Below, piece after piece: positions 1 through 6,073 of a stretch of 6,307 nucleotides of DNA. Position 1 is the stretch's first letter; each line of letters begins with the position of its first letter. A program made the translations under genes and the position numbers. The stretch is taken from assembly GCA_017998575.1 (NCBI GenBank), contig JAGOCV010000242.1:1-6307 (forward strand), read 5' to 3'. This DNA comes from Burkholderiaceae bacterium. Lineage in GTDB: Bacteria > Pseudomonadota > Gammaproteobacteria > Burkholderiales > Burkholderiaceae. Below the pieces are notes generated by a model. That model was not told where the DNA came from, made no database searches, and saw only the letters and a list, made by a program, of their open reading frames with translations.

Positions 1-1784
1 CACTCGAGCAGCTCAACACCGCCGACGCGGCGCAGGCCGTGGCCTGGCTGGGCGGCATCTACGAACACTCGCAGTGGATCGCCGAGGCCGCGCTGGCGCA
101 GCGCCCGTTCCCCTCGCTGGCCCACCTCAAGCACGCGATGGCGAGAGTGGTCACCGAGGCCGGCGACGCGCCGCAGCTCGCGCTGATCCGCGCCCACCCC
201 GAGCTGGCAGGCAAGGCCATGGTCAGCAAGACCCTCACGGCCGAATCCACCAACGAGCAGGGCAAGGCGGGTCTCACCGACTGCACGCCCGAAGAGTTCG
301 CCACCCTCCAGAAACTCAACGCCGACTACAACGCGAAATTCGGCTTCCCCTTCATCGTGGCCGTGCGCGGGCCGCGCGGCAGCGGCATGACGCGCGGCGA
401 AATCATCGCCACCTTCGCCCGGCGCCTGGCCAACCCGGTGGACTTCGAGCGCGCCGAGGCGCTGCGCAACATCCACCGCATCGCCGAGATCCGGCTGGCC
501 GACCTGTTCGACGCCACACCGCACACCGGCAACGAAGTGTGGGACTGGCACGAACGCCTCGCGCAGCACAGCGACCCGGGCTTCGCCGAACGTGGCGAGC
601 TCACCGTCACCTACCTCACCGACGCCCACCGCGCCTGCGCGCGCCAGATCGCGCAGGACATGCGCGAATGCGGCTTCGACGAGGTGCACGTCGATGCCGT
701 GGGCAACGTGGTGGGCCGCTACCACGCCAGCCTGCCGGATGCGAAATACCTGCTCACCGGTTCGCACTACGACACCGTGCGCAACGGCGGCAAGTACGAC
801 GGCCGGCTGGGCATCTACGTGCCGCTGGCCGCCGTGCGGCAGCTGACCGCCACGGGCCGGCGGCTGCCGTTCGGCATCGAGGTGGTGGGGTTCGCCGAAG
901 AAGAAGGCCAGCGCTACAAGGCCACATTTCTGGGCTCGGGCGCGCTGACGGGCGATTTCAACCCCGCCTGGCTCGACCAGCAGGATGCCGACGGCGTGCC
1001 GATGCGCGAGGCCATGCGCCTGGCGGGGCTCGACGTCTCGGCCATCCCCGCGCTGCGCCGCGATGCGCGCGGCTACCTCGGCTTCGTCGAGGTGCACATC
1101 GAGCAGGGCCCGGTGCTCAACGAGCTGAATCTGCCGCTGGGCATCGTCACCTCCATCAACGGCGGCGTGCGCTTCCAGGGCCAGATCGTGGGCATGGCCA
1201 GCCACGCCGGCACCACGCCCATGGACCGGCGCCGCGATGCCGCCGCCGCCGTGGCCGAACTCATCCTCTACGTGGAGCGTCGCGCCGCGCAGGACGGCGA
1301 CTCGGTCGGCACCGTGGGCATCGTCGAGGTGCCCGGCGGCTCGATCAACGTCGTGCCCGGCCGCTGCCGCTTCACGCTCGACCTGCGCGCGCCGCTCGAC
1401 ACGCAGCGCGATGCGCTGGTGGCCGAGGTGCTGGCCGAGCTGCACGCGCTGTGCGAGCGCCGTGGCGTGCGGGTGGAGATCGAGGAAACCATGCGCGCCG
1501 CCGCCGCCCCCAGCGCGCCCGCATGGCAACAGCGCTGGGAAGCCGCCGTCGATGCGCTGGGCGTGCCGATCCACCGCATGCCCAGCGGCGCCGGCCACGA
1601 CGCCATGAAGCTGCACCAGGTGATGCCGCAGGCCATGCTGTTCGTGCGCGGACAGAACTCCGGCATCAGCCACAACCCGCTCGAATCCACCACGGCCGAC
1701 GACATGCAACTGGCCGTCGATGCTTTCTCGCACCTGCTCGGCCAGCTGGCCGCCGAACCCGCATCCACCGCTCCCCGCCCATGA
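1..1784 (+). CDS. Bifunctional OHCU decarboxylase / allantoate amidohydrolase (UraD-AllC fusion), 5' end cut by window
   Basis: The frame is open from the first base (first full codon at 3). GTG at 39 is internal to the UraD fold, so the true start lies upstream. Residues here count from 39. The N-terminal domain (about 1-155) is a UraD/OHCU decarboxylase, which converts OHCU to S-allantoin. It has GGIYEHS, HPELAGK with H53, STNEQ with E73 (the family's catalytic His/Glu pair, spaced 20 apart) and NAKFGFPFIVAV. After a short linker, about 165-575 is an M20 allantoate amidohydrolase/carbamoylase, which converts allantoate to ureidoglycine, CO2 and ammonia. It shows GSHYDTV (H243), GGKYDG (D254), FAEEEG (E287-E289), HIEQGP (H353), ASHAGTTPM (H389), GAGHDAM (H520) and ISHNPLE (H545). 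All expected metal and substrate motifs are present, so both halves look active. It is probably cytoplasmic, since no signal or membrane segment is seen. Its stop overlaps the next start. The second half could instead be an N-carbamoyl-amino-acid hydrolase, but the UraD partner favours allantoate. Confidence 0.9.
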   Translation, partial: LEQLNTADAAQAVAWLGGIYEHSQWIAEAALAQRPFPSLAHLKHAMARVVTEAGDAPQLALIRAHPELAGKAMVSKTLTAESTNEQGKAGLTDCTPEEFATLQKLNADYNAKFGFPFIVAVRGPRGSGMTRGEIIATFARRLANPVDFERAEALRNIHRIAEIRLADLFDATPHTGNEVWDWHERLAQHSDPGFAERGELTVTYLTDAHRACARQIAQDMRECGFDEVHVDAVGNVVGRYHASLPDAKYLLTGSHYDTVRNGGKYDGRLGIYVPLAAVRQLTATGRRLPFGIEVVGFAEEEGQRYKATFLGSGALTGDFNPAWLDQQDADGVPMREAMRLAGLDVSAIPALRRDARGYLGFVEVHIEQGPVLNELNLPLGIVTSINGGVRFQGQIVGMASHAGTTPMDRRRDAAAAVAELILYVERRAAQDGDSVGTVGIVEVPGGSINVVPGRCRFTLDLRAPLDTQRDALVAEVLAELHALCERRGVRVEIEETMRAAAAPSAPAWQQRWEAAVDALGVPIHRMPSGAGHDAMKLHQVMPQAMLFVRGQNSGISHNPLESTTADDMQLAVDAFSHLLGQLAAEPASTAPRP

Positions 1785-3043
1785 CGACCGCTTCCTCCGA
1801 CCACCAGAAACTCGACGCCTGGATCGACGCCCACTTCGACGACGAGGTGGCCTTCCTGCAGCAGCTCGTGCGCGTGCCCACCGACACGCCGCCCGGCAAC
1901 AACGCACCGCATGCCGAGCGCACGGCCGAGCTGCTGGCCGGCTTCGGCTGGCAGGCCGAGAAGTTTCCCGTGCCCGCCGACGAGGTGCGCGCCTACGGGC
2001 TCGAATCCATCACCAACCTGATCGTGCGTCGCCGCTTCGGCGATGGCGGCCCGACCATCGCCCTCAATGCGCACGGCGACGTGGTGCCGCCCGGCGAGGG
2101 CTGGACGCACGATCCTTATGGCGGCGAGATCGAGGACGGCCGCATGTACGGCCGCGCCACGGCCGTGAGCAAGAGCGACTTCGCCACCTTCAGCTTCGCG
2201 CTGCGCGCGCTGGAAGCGCTGGCCAGGAAAGGCGCACCGCTCAAAGGCGCGGTCGAGCTGCACTTCACCTACGACGAGGAATTCGGCGGCGAGATGGGCC
2301 CAGGCTGGCTGCTGAAGAACGGGCACACGAAGCCCGACCTCATGATCGCCGCCGGCTTCAGCTACGAGGTGGTCACCGCGCACAACGGCTGCCTGCAGAT
2401 GGAAGTGACGGTGCACGGCAAGATGGCGCACGCCGCCATCCCATCCACGGGGGTCGATGCGCTGCAGGGCGCGGTGCACATCCTCTCGGCGCTCTACCGT
2501 CTCAACGACGACTACAAGGCCATCACGTCGCAGGTGGCCGGCATCACCCACCCCTACCTCAACGTGGGCCGCATCGAAGGCGGCACCAACACCAACGTCG
2601 TGCCCGGCAAGGTGGTGTTCAAGCTCGACCGCCGCATGATCCCGGAAGAGAACCCCGCCGAGGTCGAGGCCGCGATCCGCGCCACCATCGCAGAGGCCGC
2701 CGCCGACTTCAGCGCGCGCGGCGCGGCCATCACGGTGGACATCCGCCGCCTGCTGCTGGCCCATTCGATGCGCCCGCTGCCCGGCAACCGCCCGCTGGTC
2801 GAGGCCATCCAGCGCCACGGCGCCGAGGTGTTCGGCCAGCCGATTCCCGACGTGGGCACGCCGCTCTACACCGACGTGCGGCTGTACGGTGAGCACGGCG
2901 TTCCCGGCGTGATCTATGGCGCCGGCCCGCGCACGGTGCTCGAATCGCACGCCAAGCGCAGCGACGAGCGGCTGGAGCTGCAGGATCTGCGCCGCGCCAC
3001 CAAGGTCATCGCGCGCGCGCTGCTCGACCTGTTGGCGGCTTGA
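1781..3043 (+). CDS. M20 family metallohydrolase, ArgE/DapE-like, with non-consensus metal site
   Basis: This 420-residue protein has the length and two-domain order of M20 (ArgE/DapE/CPG2-like) amidohydrolases. The catalytic domain is interrupted by a dimerisation (lid) domain at about 205-320, which carries GKMAHAAIP with H217. Visible catalytic motifs are NAHGDVVP (H98, D100), YDEEFGG (E166 as likely base, E167) and LESHAKRSDE (H390). Two usual ligands are not where expected. The GRGxxDMK-type segment reads GRATAVSKSD, with V129 at the bridging Asp, and the GEPTG-type segment reads AAGFSYE with no acid at the expected place. D133 or E196 might substitute. The ATG is chosen because it overlaps the upstream stop as ATGA (1781-1784), which implies translational coupling; no Shine-Dalgarno is obvious, and the same frame stays open far upstream within the fusion gene. 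The substrate is unknown. Context suggests a ureide, N-acyl or N-carbamoyl compound from purine breakdown, but that is inference. Confidence 0.88.
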   Translation: MTTASSDHQKLDAWIDAHFDDEVAFLQQLVRVPTDTPPGNNAPHAERTAELLAGFGWQAEKFPVPADEVRAYGLESITNLIVRRRFGDGGPTIALNAHGDVVPPGEGWTHDPYGGEIEDGRMYGRATAVSKSDFATFSFALRALEALARKGAPLKGAVELHFTYDEEFGGEMGPGWLLKNGHTKPDLMIAAGFSYEVVTAHNGCLQMEVTVHGKMAHAAIPSTGVDALQGAVHILSALYRLNDDYKAITSQVAGITHPYLNVGRIEGGTNTNVVPGKVVFKLDRRMIPEENPAEVEAAIRATIAEAAADFSARGAAITVDIRRLLLAHSMRPLPGNRPLVEAIQRHGAEVFGQPIPDVGTPLYTDVRLYGEHGVPGVIYGAGPRTVLESHAKRSDERLELQDLRRATKVIARALLDLLAA

Positions 3044-3048
3044 GTCGC

Positions 3049-3069
3049 TGCGGTAGGAAAAAAACCGCA
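3049..3069 (+). terminator. Stem-loop just after the M20 gene, possible weak terminator
   Basis: TGCGGT (3049-3054) and ACCGCA (3064-3069) form a perfect 6-bp stem around an A-rich 9-base loop, beginning five bases after the stop codon at 3041-3043. The position suits a 3' end structure, but no T-run follows the stem. It is therefore not a canonical intrinsic terminator; it may stabilise the mRNA end or be incidental. Confidence 0.3.
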
Positions 3070-3123
3070 CGCCAGCAGCATCCAGGACAGGTTTTTGATC
3101 GGTTTTCAAGCACCGACATAGGG

Positions 3124-3155
3124 CAATCCGCGATTGAGCGGGGTGAATTTCGCCC
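3124..3155. promoter_or_regulatory. Two adjacent short palindromes, candidate operator
   Basis: CAATC-CGC-GATTG (3124-3136) is a perfect 5-bp inverted repeat with a 3-base centre. Four bases later, GGGTGAA-T-TTCGCCC (3141-3155) is a near-perfect 15-base palindrome with one T/G exception per arm. TTGA (3134-3137) and TCAA (3156-3159) bracket the second one. Symmetry of this kind suits a dimeric regulator, but I do not recognise a named consensus. Confidence 0.35.
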
Positions 3156-3167
3156 TCAAATAGGGAA

Positions 3168-3191
3168 ATCTGGCGCTAAAACCGGCCAGAT
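3168..3191. promoter_or_regulatory. 7-10-7 inverted repeat, candidate regulator binding site or hairpin
   Basis: ATCTGGC (3168-3174) and GCCAGAT (3185-3191) are perfect reverse complements separated by 10 bases. Centre-to-centre spacing of the half-sites is 17 bases. It lies about 115 bases before the binding-protein start, where an operator or leader-RNA hairpin would be reasonable. The regulator is unknown. Confidence 0.4.
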
Positions 3192-3296
3192 CGCACCGCC
3201 GTGGCGCAACGGGTTCTCCCTGCCATGGTGCGCGCGTGAAGCGGGCAGGCATCGATTTTGCTATTCGATGTACTCAGACAATTTCCTTCTATCCAC

Positions 3297-3300
3297 GGAG
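3297..3300 (+). promoter_or_regulatory. Ribosome binding site of the binding-protein gene
   Basis: GGAG lies seven bases before ATG 3308. Together with the signal-peptide n-region (MKKR) beginning at that ATG, it fixes the start over the GTG at 3236, which is in the same open frame. Confidence 0.8.
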
Positions 3301-3307
3301 TCCCTTC

Positions 3308-4330
3308 ATGAAGAAACGCGCTTTCCTGCAGACCGCCGCCGCCCTGGCCGCCACCGCCTCGTTCGGCTTGGCCCAGGCGCAGACGCCGATCAAGTTCCAG
3401 CTCGACTGGCGCTTTGAAGGCCCCGCCGCGCTGTTCCTGGTTCCCGTCGCCAAGGGTTACTTCAAGCAGGCTGGCCTGGACGTGACGGTGGACGCCGGCA
3501 ACGGCTCGGGCGGCACCGTGACACGCGTGGCTTCGGGCACCTATGACATCGGCTTCGCCGACATGGCAGCGCTGATGGAGTTCCACGCCAACAACCCCGA
3601 CGCGCCCAACAAGCCGGTCGCGGTCATGATGGTCTACAACAACACGCCCGCTTCGGTGATGGCGCTCAAGAAGAGCGGCATCAAGACGCCGGCCGACCTG
3701 AACGGCAAGAAGCTCGGCGCACCGGTGTTCGACGCCGGCCGCCGCGCGTTCCCGATCTTCGCGGCCGCCAACAAGGTCACCGGCGTGCAGTGGACGGCCA
3801 TGGACCCGCCGCTGCGCGAAACCATGCTGGTGCGTGGCGACATCGACGCCATCACCGGTTTCACGTTCACTTCCGTGCTCAACCTGGAAGCCCGCGGCGT
3901 CAAGGCCGAGGACGTGGTGGTGCTCCAGTACCCCGACTACGGCGTGAAGCTGTACGGCAACGCCATCATCGCCAGCCCGAAGCTGATCAAGGAGAACCCG
4001 GCCGCCGTGAAGGCATTCCTGACCGCGTTCACCAAGGGCATGAAGGACGTGCTGGCCAACCCGGCCGCCTCGATCGAGACGGTGAAGGCCCGCGACGGCA
4101 TCATCAACGTGCCGCTGGAAACCCGCCGCCTCAAGATGGCGATCGACACCGTGATCAACAGCCCCGACGCGCGCGCCGAAGGCTTCGGCCAGATCAATCC
4201 GGGCCGCATGTCGCTGATGGCCTCGCAGGTGTCCGACGCCTTCGCCACCAAGACGCGCGTGAACCCGACGGCGGTGTGGGACGGCTCGTTCCTGCCCACC
4301 AAGGCCGAACTCGACATCCTGAAGAAGTAA
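3308..4330 (+). CDS. ABC transporter substrate-binding protein, NMT1/THI5 (SsuA/TauA/ThiY-like) family
   Basis: This 340-residue periplasmic binding protein would deliver a small solute to the importer encoded downstream. Residues 1-24 form a classic Sec signal peptide: MKKR, a hydrophobic Ala-rich core, then cleavage after AQA (A24); there is no lipobox cysteine. The mature part opens with IKFQLDWRFEGPAALFLVP, followed by KGYFKQAGLDVTVDAGNGSG and ASGTYDIGFADMAALMEF. This is the usual first lobe of NMT1/THI5-like proteins that bind sulfonates, nitrate/nitrite, pyrimidine precursors or related small solutes. TPADLNGKKLGAP is the typical hinge-side segment of the family. The Cys-rich Thi5 enzyme motif is absent, supporting a binder rather than an enzyme. 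The neighbours (purine catabolic enzymes upstream, a deaminase downstream) suggest a nucleobase, ureide or hydantoin-like ligand. That is inference; the sequence alone does not fix the ligand. Confidence 0.88.
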   Translation: MKKRAFLQTAAALAATASFGLAQAQTPIKFQLDWRFEGPAALFLVPVAKGYFKQAGLDVTVDAGNGSGGTVTRVASGTYDIGFADMAALMEFHANNPDAPNKPVAVMMVYNNTPASVMALKKSGIKTPADLNGKKLGAPVFDAGRRAFPIFAAANKVTGVQWTAMDPPLRETMLVRGDIDAITGFTFTSVLNLEARGVKAEDVVVLQYPDYGVKLYGNAIIASPKLIKENPAAVKAFLTAFTKGMKDVLANPAASIETVKARDGIINVPLETRRLKMAIDTVINSPDARAEGFGQINPGRMSLMASQVSDAFATKTRVNPTAVWDGSFLPTKAELDILKK

Positions 4331-4368
4331 ATCAGGCTCGCCCCCAGGCTTGCTCACTTCGTGTAGCT

Positions 4369-4395
4369 GCCACCCCCCCTGCCCGGGGGGGCGGC
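4369..4395 (+). other. Strong GC hairpin with C7/G7 stem
   Basis: Seven C (4373-4379) pair with seven G (4385-4391) around TGCCC. The stem continues past an A/C mismatch with GCC (4369-4371) and GGC (4393-4395). No T-run follows, so it is not a standard intrinsic terminator. Confidence 0.7.
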
Positions 4396-4400
4396 GACTG

Positions 4401-4422
4401 CGGTCTGGCCAAGCCAGTTCCG
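4401..4422 (+). other. Second hairpin of the spacer
   Basis: CTGGC (4405-4409) and GCCAG (4413-4417) pair around CAA. CGG (4401-4403) and CCG (4420-4422) extend the stem beyond an unpaired T/TT. GGGGGCG (4387-4393) can alternatively pair with CGCCCCC (4426-4432), enclosing this hairpin and disrupting the C7/G7 stem. Confidence 0.6.
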
Positions 4423-4450
4423 CGGCGCCCCCGCTTTCTGAAAGACCGCC

Positions 4451-5284
4451 TTGAACGACGCCGCCTCCCCATCCTCATCCTTCGTCGATTTCCGCGACGT
4501 CTGGCTGGCCTACAACGACGAGTTGCTGGCACAGAACCACTTCGCGGTCGAAGCCATCAACCTGCAGGTGAAGAAGGGCGAATTCATCGCCATCGTCGGG
4601 CCTTCGGGCTGCGGCAAGTCCACCTTCATGAAGCTCACCACGGGGCTGCGCATGCCCTCGATGGGCAAGATCCTGATCGACGGCCAGCCGGTCACCGGCC
4701 CGCTCAAGATTTCGGGCATGGCCTTCCAGGCGCCCTCGCTGCTGCCCTGGCGCACCACGGTCGACAACGTGCTGCTGCCGCTGGAGATCGTTGAGCCCTA
4801 CCGCAGCAACTTCTCGAAGAACCGCAAGCAATACGAGGAACGCGCCCGCAAGCTGCTGCAGAAAGTGGGCCTGGGCGGCTATGAGGACAAGTTTCCCTGG
4901 CAGCTCTCGGGCGGCATGCAGCAGCGCGCCAGCATCTGCCGCGCGCTCATCCACGAACCCAAGATGCTGCTGCTCGACGAGCCCTTCGGCGCGCTCGACG
5001 CGTTCACGCGCGAAGAGCTGTGGTGCATCCTGCGCGACCTCTGGACCGAGCAGCAGTTCAACGTGATCCTGGTCACGCACGACCTGCGCGAGAGCGTGTT
5101 CCTGGCCGACACCGTGTACGTGATGAGCAAGAGCCCGGGCCGTTTCGTGGTCAAGCGCGAGATCGACCTGCCGCGCCCGCGCGATCTGGAAGTCACCTAC
5201 ACCAAGGAATTCACCGACATCGTGCTCGAACTGCGCGGCCACATCGGCGCGATCCGCAAGACCGGCGCCGCAATCAACCAGTAA
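4451..5284 (+). CDS. ABC transporter ATP-binding protein, NrtD/SsuB/TauB-like
   Basis: This 277-residue ATPase would power import through the permease encoded next. All nucleotide-binding motifs are intact: Walker A GPSGCGKST (50-58), Q-loop Q93 in FQAPSLLPWRTT, signature LSGGMQQR (152-159), Walker B MLLLDEP (172-178), D-loop GALD (180-183) and H-loop H210 in LVTHD. The LLPWRT..DNV..PLE segment after the Q-loop is typical of nitrate/sulfonate/taurine-type importers, matching the NMT1-type binding protein. The start is TTG at 4451. A TGA at 4439-4441 closes the frame above, and the next in-frame ATG (4628) is inside or after Walker A, so TTG is the best choice. No good Shine-Dalgarno is seen, which suggests weak initiation relative to the binding protein. 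The stop is 18 bases before the permease ATG, consistent with one operon. Confidence 0.93.
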   Translation: MNDAASPSSSFVDFRDVWLAYNDELLAQNHFAVEAINLQVKKGEFIAIVGPSGCGKSTFMKLTTGLRMPSMGKILIDGQPVTGPLKISGMAFQAPSLLPWRTTVDNVLLPLEIVEPYRSNFSKNRKQYEERARKLLQKVGLGGYEDKFPWQLSGGMQQRASICRALIHEPKMLLLDEPFGALDAFTREELWCILRDLWTEQQFNVILVTHDLRESVFLADTVYVMSKSPGRFVVKREIDLPRPRDLEVTYTKEFTDIVLELRGHIGAIRKTGAAINQ

Positions 5285-5302
5285 GAAGTACGGACCCGCA
5301 CA

Positions 5303-6073
5303 ATGGCAAACAAGAAACAGATCGAGATCTGGTCGCCCTGGATCCTGCTGGTGGCCGTGATCCTGCTGTGGCAGATCATCTGCTCGGCATTCAACGTCTC
5401 CGAATTCATCTTCCCGAGCCCGGCGCGCATCTGGGAGCAGTTCTGGGAATTCAAAACCATCATCGCAGGCCATGCCTGGCGCACCTACTGGGTGACCATG
5501 GCCGGCTTCGGCCTGGCCATCGTGGTCGGCGTGCTGCTGGGCTTCGTGATCGGCAGCTCGCGCCTGGCCTATGCGGCCATGTACCCGCTGATGACCGCCT
5601 TCAACGCGCTGCCCAAGGCTGCCTTCGTGCCCATCCTGGTGGTGTGGTTCGGCATCGGCGTGGGCCCGGCCATCCTCACGGCCTTCCTGATCAGCTTCTT
5701 CCCCATCATGGTGAACATCGCCACGGGCCTGGCCACGCTCGAGCCCGAGCTGGAAGACGTGCTGCGCGTGCTGGGCGCCAAGCGCTGGGACGTGCTGATC
5801 AAGGTCGGCCTGCCGCGCTCCATGCCGTACTTCTTCGGCTCGCTCAAGGTCGCGATCACGCTAGCCTTCGTCGGCACCACGGTGTCCGAGATGACGGCGG
5901 CCAACGAAGGCATCGGCTACCTGCTGATCTCGGCCGGCTCGGCCATGCAGATGGGCCTGGCCTTCGCCGGCCTGCTGGTGGTGGGCGCGATGGCCATGCT
6001 GATGTATGAGCTGTTCAGCTTCATCGAGAAGCACACCACCGCCTGGGCGCACCGCGGAAGCCAGAACCAGTGA
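5303..6073 (+). CDS. ABC transporter permease, SsuC/TauC-like (BPD_transp_1)
   Basis: This 256-residue inner-membrane protein forms the import channel. I read six hydrophobic segments at about 12-30, 64-84, 106-118, 122-142, 178-198 and 210-234. The cytoplasmic coupling (EAA-like) loop between the fourth and fifth runs from E151 (EDVLRVLGAKRW) to G169-L170-P171, with the conserved G158 and P171 in the expected spacing; it docks on the ATPase. FPSPARIW near residues 37-44 and NALPKAAFVPILVVWFGIG near 101-119 are hallmarks of SsuC/TauC/NrtB-type permeases. Length is normal for the family. Only one permease is present, so a homodimer is expected. A weak GGA (5292-5294) lies eight bases before the ATG. 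The last codons overlap the deaminase start as GTGA, tying the two genes together. Confidence 0.93.
   Translation: MANKKQIEIWSPWILLVAVILLWQIICSAFNVSEFIFPSPARIWEQFWEFKTIIAGHAWRTYWVTMAGFGLAIVVGVLLGFVIGSSRLAYAAMYPLMTAFNALPKAAFVPILVVWFGIGVGPAILTAFLISFFPIMVNIATGLATLEPELEDVLRVLGAKRWDVLIKVGLPRSMPYFFGSLKVAITLAFVGTTVSEMTAANEGIGYLLISAGSAMQMGLAFAGLLVVGAMAMLMYELFSFIEKHTTAWAHRGSQNQ
6056..6060 (+). promoter_or_regulatory. Likely ribosome binding site of the deaminase gene
   Basis: GGAAG within the permease coding sequence lies nine bases before GTG 6070. It supports that GTG as the deaminase start. Confidence 0.5.

Larger units (their letters stand above)
3044..3307 (+). promoter_or_regulatory. Intergenic control region upstream of the ABC importer genes
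   Basis: This 264-base stretch has no convincing gene. It is visibly richer in A/T runs than its flanks and carries dyad symmetries at 3049-3069, 3124-3136, 3141-3155 and 3168-3191, plus a looser one at 3219-3249 (CCTGCC/GGCAGG, 19-base spacer). It is the largest gap in the window and precedes the binding-protein gene, so a promoter and operator are expected here. The best sigma70-like pair I can see is TTGATC (3095-3100), 16 bases, CATAGG (3117-3122), which is a weak match. The transcription start cannot be fixed by eye. Confidence 0.55.
4331..4450 (+). repeat. GC-rich structured spacer, candidate extragenic repeat element
   Basis: These 120 bases between binding protein and ATPase contain no gene. 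From about 4338 to 4433 the sequence is built of C-runs, G-runs and short inverted repeats (CGCCCCCAGGC, CACTTCGTGT, C7/G7, CTGGC-CAA-GCCAG, TTCCGCGG, CGCCCCC). I recall similar 'CCCCCAGGC...CACTTCGTG...GCCGGTTCCGCGG' spacers recurring between genes in Comamonadaceae. That is a memory of family-level resemblance, not a search result. By position it could stabilise the upstream binding-protein mRNA relative to the ATPase and permease parts, as REP elements do in other binding-protein operons. Confidence 0.5.

Noticed and set aside
39..41. GTG 39 as the real start of the UraD-AllC gene
   Set aside because: The upstream in-frame codons encode LEQLNTADAAQA, which fits the expected N-terminal helix of UraD, so the gene continues beyond the window edge.
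74..1780. Long in-frame upstream extension of the M20 gene's reading frame through the UraD-AllC gene
   Set aside because: Its translation is Arg/Ala/Gly/Pro-rich with no domain logic, as expected of an off-frame reading of GC-rich coding DNA. The UraD-AllC frame has clear motifs throughout, and the M20 fold begins normally at 1781.
1268..3109. 613-codon antisense open frame across the AllC half and the M20 gene
   Set aside because: Stop-free antisense frames are common opposite GC-rich genes with G/C third positions. The product is low-complexity (Val/Ala/His/Gly/Arg-rich) with no recognisable motifs.
3236..3307. Extended start of the binding protein at GTG 3236
   Set aside because: It would place 24 non-signal-like residues ahead of a textbook signal peptide, whereas ATG 3308 has GGAG at ideal spacing.
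3176..4357. 393-codon antisense open frame opposite the binding-protein gene
   Set aside because: Same codon-bias shadow effect. The sense strand has a complete signal peptide and a family-typical fold, and the antisense product shows no motifs.
4369..4395. C7/G7 hairpin as an intrinsic terminator
   Set aside because: It is followed by GC-rich sequence rather than a T-run, and the ATPase and permease of the same transporter lie directly downstream with no evident promoter.
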